In this document: positions 1-4,995 of the stretch, piece by piece | Position numbering within the stretch: the stretch's first letter is position 1 | Layout: the number at the start of each line of letters is the position of its first letter | Source: Candidatus Gastranaerophilales bacterium | GTDB lineage: Bacteria; Cyanobacteriota; Vampirovibrionia; Gastranaerophilales; Gastranaerophilaceae | NCBI GenBank assembly: GCA_944326625.1 | Contig: CALVER010000076.1 | Coordinates: 1 to 6,723 of the forward strand | DNA: 6,723 nucleotides | Direction: 5' to 3' | The notes under the pieces: model-generated | The model's database searches: none | Told to the model about the DNA's origin: nothing | What the model saw: the letters and a program-made list of their open reading frames with translations, nothing else | Made by a program: the position numbers and the translations under genes

Positions 1-25
1 ACATACCTATAATAGTTTTTATGTA

Positions 26-2014
26 TTATTCATCAATATAAATTCTCAGGTAATTCCAGTAACTTCTGAAAACTTTTTTGACGTAATTTTTTGTTTCAGG
101 GTAGGGAATTTGTTCAACGAATTCATCAGTATCGCCGTAGCTGAGATTTTTCTTCCAGCGGCCGATTGAACCTATTCCGCCGTTATATGCCGCAATAGCC
201 GAAATATCAAGGTTATTCAGCATGCTTCTTAATTGTGCATAATATGAATTTCCGATTTTTATATTTAATTCGGGCTTGTACAAATCATTTTCACTCGTCA
301 TGCCGTATCCGTAATGAGCGCTTATTTCTTTTGCAGTTGCCGGCATTAACTGCATTAAGCCTCTTGCCCCGACGGAACTTTTGGCATCCGGATTAAAATA
401 ACTTTCTTCTCTCACAAGTGCAAGCATCAACGGCGCATCGTTACCGACAGAATGAGCATATTTTTGAATTTCATCATAATAATCTACCGGATACACCAAT
501 CGCCAGCGAAGATCCGTCCTTTCCGGTTTGGGATAAATCTTATCCATGGCGTCGCGAGCAATAAGCATGGAATGCGAGTAATCGCCTTTTTGATAATATA
601 TCCAACTTTTTACAAAATCATCTTCCGTAATTTCCATCATCATATCGTAATCTTTTAATTCCGCAAGTTTAAAAATTACGTCATTCTTTGATATATTTGA
701 ATAAGGATATTCAACCGGCTGTTCTTTTATATAGGCATTTAATATTGAAGTTTTAATATGCTTCATAGCTAAATACGCTCTGTATGCGTAATAGGTATCA
801 GGATAATTGGCTATGGTATTTTTGTAATAGAACATGTATTCATCATAATTATTTTGTTTTTCGGCGATTTTTCCCAGCCAAAACATAACCATTGGTGTGT
901 TGCTGTCATTTTCAAATTTGTTTAAAAAATCCTTGCCGATTTTTGCCGCATTTTCAAAATCTCTTGCCTTAATGCGATCAAAAAATAAGTTTACAGTGGC
1001 AGCTGATGCATAATTGCCTTTAGGGTAATTCAAATAAAGCTGCCTATAGCATCCTGTTTGGTAATCAGCAGGTGCGGCTTCGCATTTTAAATTCCAAATA
1101 TAATCCTTGCCTTTTGGTGAGGATAGATTATACAATAAATCAATATCATTTTTTTTGGAATTCGACATTTTTAAAAATGTATCAACAGCGTCATGGATAT
1201 CCGCTTCGTCAACATAAGACGTATAATTTTGCAAACCGTATTGCGTAAGATGTTTTGCGCGGGTATAATTTTTCAACGCATAAGAATTTTTGACATCCAG
1301 TGTCCAGCTTTCTTTTAAATCCGTATTTGCCAGTAATTTTTTTGCGTTTTCATAATCCCCGAAAAGATAGTAACTCTTCGCCATTAATAAATAATCATCT
1401 TTTGCAATTTCCTTATCCAGTGTAAGCCAATTTTCAGCGGCATTCAATGCCAGACGTCCCTGAGGTGCTCTTTCAAGATAATGTCTGAACGACATTTCTA
1501 TATCATCTTTTGCCGACATCGGAAAAATTCTGCTGTTTTTATATTTGTTTAATAATATTAATCCCAAATAATATTCTGATGCAATTGCATAATCCGTGTT
1601 CGGATGCTCTTTAATTATCTGTTCAAAATAATGTTTTGCCTGATTGGGTTCATTTTCAATAAGCATTTGTGCCGCGGAATATTTTGCCTTAAGACTTAAT
1701 TTGTTTTTTGTATAATTATTAAAAAGCAGCTGATACTGCTTCATTTCAGACTTTTTATCGCCAAGTTCTTTTGCGCATAGTGCTTGATGATAAATTGCAA
1801 AGGGTTTAAGATTTGACAAAAAGCTTACACGGGAAAACAAATAATAAGAATTTTGGTAATCCTTGTTAGCATAATCCTTCATGGCACTGCTATATATCTG
1901 CATTGTTTTCTCCGCCGGCTGATAAACATAAGCGAACAAAAAACCTGCTATAAAACACACCCCGACGATTATTGAAAAAATAATAATCTTAACTTTATTG
2001 TTCATTTCAGTCAT
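26..2014 (-). CDS. slt: Soluble lytic murein transglycosylase (Slt-type), membrane-anchored
   Basis: This enzyme cleaves the MurNAc-GlcNAc bond of peptidoglycan with formation of 1,6-anhydroMurNAc, in the periplasm. The 662 residues are close in size to E. coli Slt70. A basic start is followed by a hydrophobic anchor (about residues 9-30). A long helical region rich in Tyr, Ala and Asn follows (about 35-500), resembling the TPR-like superhelix of Slt enzymes. The catalytic domain begins at the YPxxYxxxI segment (508-516). It has the catalytic Glu537 in REES, the GARGLMQLMPATA motif (549-561), AYNGG (609-613) and the IPYPETKNYV motif (636-645). Cys311 and Cys322 could form a periplasmic disulfide. 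No lipobox is seen. The start is uncertain: neither ATG at residue 1 nor at residue 4 has a Shine-Dalgarno sequence, and a TATAAT overlaps the first. The gene lies 39 bases after the upstream CDS with no terminator between, so co-transcription is likely. The family is certain, the start is not. Confidence 0.95.
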   Translation of the reverse strand: MTEMNNKVKIIIFSIIVGVCFIAGFLFAYVYQPAEKTMQIYSSAMKDYANKDYQNSYYLFSRVSFLSNLKPFAIYHQALCAKELGDKKSEMKQYQLLFNNYTKNKLSLKAKYSAAQMLIENEPNQAKHYFEQIIKEHPNTDYAIASEYYLGLILLNKYKNSRIFPMSAKDDIEMSFRHYLERAPQGRLALNAAENWLTLDKEIAKDDYLLMAKSYYLFGDYENAKKLLANTDLKESWTLDVKNSYALKNYTRAKHLTQYGLQNYTSYVDEADIHDAVDTFLKMSNSKKNDIDLLYNLSSPKGKDYIWNLKCEAAPADYQTGCYRQLYLNYPKGNYASAATVNLFFDRIKARDFENAAKIGKDFLNKFENDSNTPMVMFWLGKIAEKQNNYDEYMFYYKNTIANYPDTYYAYRAYLAMKHIKTSILNAYIKEQPVEYPYSNISKNDVIFKLAELKDYDMMMEITEDDFVKSWIYYQKGDYSHSMLIARDAMDKIYPKPERTDLRWRLVYPVDYYDEIQKYAHSVGNDAPLMLALVREESYFNPDAKSSVGARGLMQLMPATAKEISAHYGYGMTSENDLYKPELNIKIGNSYYAQLRSMLNNLDISAIAAYNGGIGSIGRWKKNLSYGDTDEFVEQIPYPETKNYVKKVFRSYWNYLRIYIDE

Positions 2015-2018
2015 TATA
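2013..2018 (-). promoter_or_regulatory. TATAAT overlapping the first ATG of the transglycosylase gene
   Basis: TATAAT on the minus strand shares its last two bases with the first ATG (2012-2014). The second in-frame ATG (2003-2005) begins seven bases after the hexamer, exactly where transcription would start. No Shine-Dalgarno sequence precedes either ATG and no good -35 is visible. This could be a promoter for a leaderless message, or chance. Confidence 0.25.
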
Positions 2019-2053
2019 ATAAAAGTTTAGCAAAAACCATTCACGTTTGCAAA

Positions 2054-4417
2054 TTATCCTTTAATCATCTGCTGTAAGACAGAATGATTATTGGTAAAAT
2101 TAATCGGTAAATCATTTTTAGGCAATTGAAGTGTTTCGACCTTGTCATTATTTTTTACATGATATGACTCAATTGAACGTTTTCCGGTCAATCTTCTCAT
2201 AAAGTCGTAATAACCTTTGACAAAACCTGTTGCTTCATTTTGTTTCTTTTCAATAGCTTCAAGTTCATCTCTTGTGTGTGCACTGACCGGCATACCGACT
2301 GACTTTCTTGTAAGAATTTCGCCCAGAGTCGTGTCTACAAGAGTAACCCAGCTCATGCCGGCAAGCGAACCGTTATACTGGCTTCTGAATGTTGAATTAA
2401 ATAAGTCAATTAAAAGCGTTTGATAGAACAATCTTGAACCTTCCTGTACAAAACGTTCTTTGAATTTGGTTTCAGCACCTTCTTTGTCATTACCGTTGGA
2501 TTTCAACATTACCATGTTGTAGTTATCAGTCATCAAGAACCATATCGTTGCAGCGGATGCAGCGGTTTTCGCGAGATTTGAAAGCTCGGCGTTAGAAAGA
2601 TTTGACATTGTTGTTACGTTGAAGGCTTTCAAGATATTGTCATTTACATAAGATTGGAATTTTTTAGGCGTCATGCCTTTTTTAACGGCTTCTTTGCCGA
2701 TATTTTCAATTGTTTTTGCGAGAATTTCAACATCTTTTTTAGATAATTCTTTAGCAAGCTGTTCAGCGGTTTTTGCCGCAGCTTTGTGTTTCGGCATAAC
2801 TAAATTTACAGCCTTATTAACCAATCTGTAAGGTAAAGTCACCGTATTAAACGCGAATTTAAAAGGTGCTATTACAAAATTAACAGCCGGTTTTACATAT
2901 CTTTTATTTTTGGAGCCAAGATGAATTATACCTTTTGAATCCGTTACAGTAGCCGCAATATTTTGGTATTTTGAGGCCAAATCTTTATATCCGTTTTCGT
3001 TAAGAACATTTATAATTTTGTCAAAATTGTCTTTAGTAATGGTATGATCAGGAATTACGGTCAATTTTTTATATAATTTTTGGAACGGTTCCTGAACGAT
3101 TTTAAACATATCGTCAACAGGTTTAAGCTTTCTTAAACCTTTAATTCCAAATCCTGCCGCAATAACAACAGCCGAAGCTTTCATTAATGTATCAAAAGAT
3201 AATAACGGCTTTTGCTGTCCTTTTTCGGATTTTTTCTCAAATTCCGGATTTGCCTTGAAAGCTGTGTCAGGTTTTATTTCTTTTTCGGGCGCATTATTTT
3301 TTTCATTTTCCGCGCGGGCTTCTTCCGGAGTTAAACGTTTTATATGTTTTCCGTTTGCAATACGCGAAAATGCTTCCGTAAACAATACCGTCGCCCCTGT
3401 CATAAGCATTATGCCGAATTTTGAGTTATTAATATATTTATTTAATGCACCGAGAGTTATCAAAGTAAGGTAACCGCTTGTCAAAATTCTTGTTGCCTCT
3501 TGATTAAACCTTGTTTTCTTCTCTTTATCGGCTTTTTTCGGATCATCATCCATCATACGGGACAGATTGTATGCGTCATTAGCGAGGAAAATTGCAGGCG
3601 GCAGACCTGATACAAGTCTGTTTAATGCCCTTTCATGCTTTGTATCATAGGCACCGTATTTTTCTTTATCAAACATTTTAACGGATCGCTGGAACATTTC
3701 GGACGATACTTCAGCTTCCGTCAATTCGCCTTTTGCCAGTTTTGAAGATAATTTTTGCTGGGTTTCAACAAGCCCCTGCAATGCATTCATTTTAGCATCA
3801 ATCTTGGAATGCTGTCGTATATTTTTGAAAAACGGTTTTGCCAGTATATTTTCAGACCATTTTCTAAACGGCTTAATTTTACCCAAAAGTTCAACCGAAC
3901 CGTTCAACAAATCTCCCGGAAGAATTGTAAACGGATATTTAAGCCCGTCCCAGATTAACTGCGGAATGGTTTTCTTATAAATGGTTGCCTCGTCGCCTTC
4001 TATTTTTAACATTTTTTGAGACAATTTTGACTCTTTTAAATGTTCAAACAAATCTCCGCCGATATTTTCAATATATTTATTAGTAAATTTTTTAAACTCA
4101 GGAATATTAAACTTAGCAGCTTGTTTATAGGAAGGGGCAAACCTTAATGCCACACCTGCAGCGCCTAAAGCTCCCAACAAAACAAGTGTCGGATTTATAG
4201 GCTTGCGTTTTTTCGGTTCTTCCTTAGCTGCAGTATCACCCATAAAAGAAAGACCTTTAAAAGATAAATCAGGGGAATTATTTTTTAAAGGTCTCTCAAA
4301 ATATCGATTATTATATTGTGTCATGGGATAGGAACTCAACGGGAGCGATTTGTCGGACACCATGCCTTTAAGATGTCGCTTTTCACCGCTATAAAATTGA
4401 GTTTTGTCTACCTTCAT
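2054..4417 (-). CDS. Unknown 787-residue protein built of two duplicated halves, probably membrane-associated
   Basis: I do not recognise this protein. Hydrophobic stretches lie near residues 75-93, 268-280, 311-325, 333-350, 411-427, 615-630, 663-675 and 685-702, separated by Lys/Glu-rich segments. The two halves are related. PDLSFKG (49-55) matches PDTAFKA (383-389), and F-x-K-x2-N-x3-EN-x3-DL (108-123) recurs at 465-480. FLx2DxYN (277-284) recurs at 627-634. RFxQEx2R (303-310) recurs at 655-662, followed 38 residues after the last Arg by Ex3Rx3Gx6T (348-363 and 700-715). In the first half there is a tandem LSFKG-LSFMG. There is no classical signal peptide, because the N-terminus is polar and basic. 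The start is supported by GGAGG three bases upstream of the ATG. The gene probably has its own promoter after the terminator at 4516-4550, but I see no strong -35/-10 pair. Membrane association is inferred from hydrophobicity. No enzymatic motif was found. Confidence 0.9.
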   Translation of the reverse strand: MKVDKTQFYSGEKRHLKGMVSDKSLPLSSYPMTQYNNRYFERPLKNNSPDLSFKGLSFMGDTAAKEEPKKRKPINPTLVLLGALGAAGVALRFAPSYKQAAKFNIPEFKKFTNKYIENIGGDLFEHLKESKLSQKMLKIEGDEATIYKKTIPQLIWDGLKYPFTILPGDLLNGSVELLGKIKPFRKWSENILAKPFFKNIRQHSKIDAKMNALQGLVETQQKLSSKLAKGELTEAEVSSEMFQRSVKMFDKEKYGAYDTKHERALNRLVSGLPPAIFLANDAYNLSRMMDDDPKKADKEKKTRFNQEATRILTSGYLTLITLGALNKYINNSKFGIMLMTGATVLFTEAFSRIANGKHIKRLTPEEARAENEKNNAPEKEIKPDTAFKANPEFEKKSEKGQQKPLLSFDTLMKASAVVIAAGFGIKGLRKLKPVDDMFKIVQEPFQKLYKKLTVIPDHTITKDNFDKIINVLNENGYKDLASKYQNIAATVTDSKGIIHLGSKNKRYVKPAVNFVIAPFKFAFNTVTLPYRLVNKAVNLVMPKHKAAAKTAEQLAKELSKKDVEILAKTIENIGKEAVKKGMTPKKFQSYVNDNILKAFNVTTMSNLSNAELSNLAKTAASAATIWFLMTDNYNMVMLKSNGNDKEGAETKFKERFVQEGSRLFYQTLLIDLFNSTFRSQYNGSLAGMSWVTLVDTTLGEILTRKSVGMPVSAHTRDELEAIEKKQNEATGFVKGYYDFMRRLTGKRSIESYHVKNNDKVETLQLPKNDLPINFTNNHSVLQQMIKG

Positions 4418-4420
4418 TGT

Positions 4421-4425
4421 CCTCC
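4421..4425 (-). promoter_or_regulatory. Shine-Dalgarno GGAGG of the 787-residue protein gene
   Basis: GGAGG sits three bases before the ATG at 4415-4417. The spacing is shorter than usual, but this is the only good match near a start codon in the gene, and the next in-frame ATG is 18 codons later. It fixes the start of the unknown gene. By contrast, the transglycosylase gene next door has no such site. Confidence 0.65.
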
Positions 4426-4515
4426 ACCCATTAAAATTATTCTCACTCTAATAAAACAAAAAAGCAATATTTTTTGTTAGTTTTTTAACTTTTTTTTACA
4501 AATATTTTTTTAAGT

Positions 4516-4550
4516 AAAAAAAAAAACGGATTGAAAGATATCCAATCCGT
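4516..4550 (-). terminator. Rho-independent terminator, end of copy 1
   Basis: On the minus strand, ACGGATTGGA (from 4550) pairs with TTTCAATCCGT around a small loop: ten pairs including one G-U that would be an A-C mismatch on the other strand. A run of 11 T (4526-4516) follows. The direction is therefore minus. It separates the small-RNA unit, and any mutL read-through, from the unknown gene starting at 4417. Confidence 0.85.
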
Positions 4551-4607
4551 GTAAATTTGTCGTTCCCTTTTTTCCTTATGACCATGATTACGGCAAAAAA
4601 ATTTATT
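4516..4607 (-). ncRNA. Candidate small RNA, copy 1 (nearest the unknown gene)
   Basis: In the minus-strand RNA, arms 4590-4597 (UUUGCCGU) and 4556-4563 (ACGACAAA) form 7 of 8 pairs around a 26-base loop ending in UAAGGAAAAAAGGGA. A terminator hairpin with an 11-base U tract follows directly. The unit aligns along its whole length with copy 2 at 4791-4882, including a -10-like TCTAAT (4614-4619) placed just before TAAAG, as TATAGT is in copy 2. From that promoter the RNA would be about 92 bases. From the stronger upstream promoter (4659-4667) it would be about 138 bases and start with the pentanucleotide repeats. It does not look coding: the two short reading frames starting at the unit ATGs are put out of phase by a one-base difference in the A run. 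An attenuator in the leader of the unknown gene is the main alternative. No known RNA family was recognised. Confidence 0.45.
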
Positions 4608-4628
4608 TCTTTAATTAGACATACAACA

Positions 4629-4653
4629 CCTATCCTATCCTATCCTATCCTAT
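4629..4653. repeat. Pentanucleotide tandem repeat, five perfect copies (CCTAT / ATAGG)
   Basis: Five uninterrupted CCTAT units on the plus strand (ATAGG on the minus strand). The array begins six to eight bases after an extended -10 element, so a minus-strand transcript would begin with the repeats and carry AGGA four times. Such arrays can change length by replication slippage. Confidence 0.95.
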
Positions 4654-4658
4654 GAGGC

Positions 4659-4667
4659 ATTATAACA
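4659..4667 (-). promoter_or_regulatory. Extended -10 promoter (TGTTATAAT) upstream of copy 1
   Basis: The minus strand reads TGTTATAAT, a perfect TATAAT with TGn extension. The hexamer 17 bases upstream (TATTTA) is a poor -35, as is common with extended -10 promoters. The predicted start falls at about 4651-4653, at the first base of the ATAGG array. In such AT-rich DNA a chance TATAAT is possible. Confidence 0.55.
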
Positions 4668-4693
4668 GGATTTCATCTGTTTTAAATACATCT

Positions 4694-4712
4694 TTACATT
4701 TTGTTACATTTG
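4694..4712. promoter_or_regulatory. Possible regulator site: TTACATTT direct repeats, 10-base period
   Basis: TTACATTTT and TTACATTTG follow each other with a 10-base period, one helical turn. They lie about 42 to 60 bases upstream of the predicted start at 4652, where an activator would sit at a promoter lacking a -35. The function is inferred from position only. Confidence 0.25.
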
Positions 4713-4727
4713 CATTTTACGGAATTA

Positions 4728-4757
4728 TTATTAATTTTTAATTATTAAAATTAATAA
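4728..4757. repeat. Perfect 11-bp AT-only inverted repeat with 8-base spacer
   Basis: TTATTAATTTT (4728-4738) is the exact reverse complement of AAAATTAATAA (4747-4757). It lies between the two small-RNA units, downstream of terminator 4786-4818. It has no G or C and no adjacent T run of terminator type. It could be an operator-like site, a bend, or chance in AT-rich DNA. Confidence 0.5.
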
Positions 4758-4785
4758 CATAACAACTTATTTTAAACATTTTTGC

Positions 4786-4818
4786 AAAATAAAAAACGGA
4801 CTGAATAATTTCAATCCG
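4786..4818 (-). terminator. Rho-independent terminator, end of copy 2 and probable mutL terminator
   Basis: On the minus strand, CGGATTGAA pairs with TTCAGTCCG around a four-base loop: nine pairs, one U-G, which on the plus strand would be an A-C mismatch. TTTTTTATTTT follows. It is the first terminator downstream of mutL and is homologous in sequence to the terminator at 4516-4550. Confidence 0.8.
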
Positions 4819-4875
4819 CCGGACATTATCGTTCCCTTTTTCCTTACAAGCATATATACGACAAAATTAAATTTT
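4786..4875 (-). ncRNA. Candidate small RNA, copy 2 (downstream of mutL)
   Basis: This copy has the same plan as copy 1. Arms 4858-4864 (UUGUCGU) and 4826-4832 (ACGAUAA) form seven pairs, one of them G-U, around a 25-base loop ending in UAAGGAAAAAGGGA, followed by a terminator hairpin. Relative to copy 1, a C-A mismatch is replaced by U-A and a G-C by G-U, so the stem is kept despite sequence change. A -10-like TATAGT (4882-4887) lies inside the palindrome AACTATAGTT, but no good -35 was found. The RNA could therefore also arise as a processed 3' end of the mutL message, whose stop lies about 120 bases upstream of the predicted 5' end. Function is unknown. Confidence 0.4.
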
Positions 4876-4880
4876 TCTTT

Positions 4881-4890
4881 AACTATAGTT
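4881..4890. promoter_or_regulatory. Palindrome AACTATAGTT overlapping the -10-like TATAGT of copy 2
   Basis: A perfect 10-base palindrome contains TATAGT (minus strand, 4887 to 4882), which sits just before the conserved TAAAG of the unit, the same place as TCTAAT in copy 1. A minus-strand start near 4875 would follow. No convincing -35 is visible. Confidence 0.3.
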
Positions 4891-4995
4891 CAAATATTTT
4901 GCATTAAAGTTTGACTAAAACGACCGATGCAATCTGCTTTTAAAACTTTTAAATCCGAGTTTACAATTCGTAACATCCGACATTTTTCAAAAAAA

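Larger units (their letters stand above)
4516..4882 (-). repeat. Two diverged direct copies of a ~95-base unit (4516-4614 and 4791-4882)
   Basis: The copies share TTAAAGAAA at the start, an AT-rich stretch, a CGTA-containing stem arm, UAAGGAAAAA(A)GGGAACGA, and the CGGATTG terminator stem with T run. Both lie in the same orientation, about 175 bases apart. Divergence is concentrated in loops and spacers while paired parts are kept, which points to old duplication under structural constraint rather than recent copying. Confidence 0.8.

Noticed and set aside
1955..1957. Cys20 of the transglycosylase as a lipoprotein attachment site
   Set aside because: The preceding residues (Val-Gly-Val) do not fit the lipobox, which needs Ala, Gly or Ser directly before Cys. 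A plain membrane anchor fits better.
2015..2053. Weak hairpin (GCAAAC...GTTTTTGC) between the unknown gene and the transglycosylase gene as a terminator
   Set aside because: Only about five to six pairs with bulges and no following T run, so it does not separate the two genes.
4516..4585. Short reading frame on the minus strand starting MVIRKKG in copy 1, similar to MLVRKKG in copy 2, as a leader peptide
   Set aside because: No Shine-Dalgarno sequence precedes either ATG. A one-base difference in the A run puts the frames out of phase after KK, and the reading frames run through the terminators.
4577..4593. Seventeen-base identity to the start of E. coli lacZ (TATGACCATGATTACGG), suggesting vector contamination
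   Set aside because: The bases on either side do not continue as lacZ. The stretch also aligns without gaps to the equivalent part of copy 2 (4844-4860), so it is native and the match is probably chance.
4629..4653. Repeat array as part of a CRISPR locus
   Set aside because: The units are five bases long and uninterrupted, with no spacers, and no cas genes are nearby.
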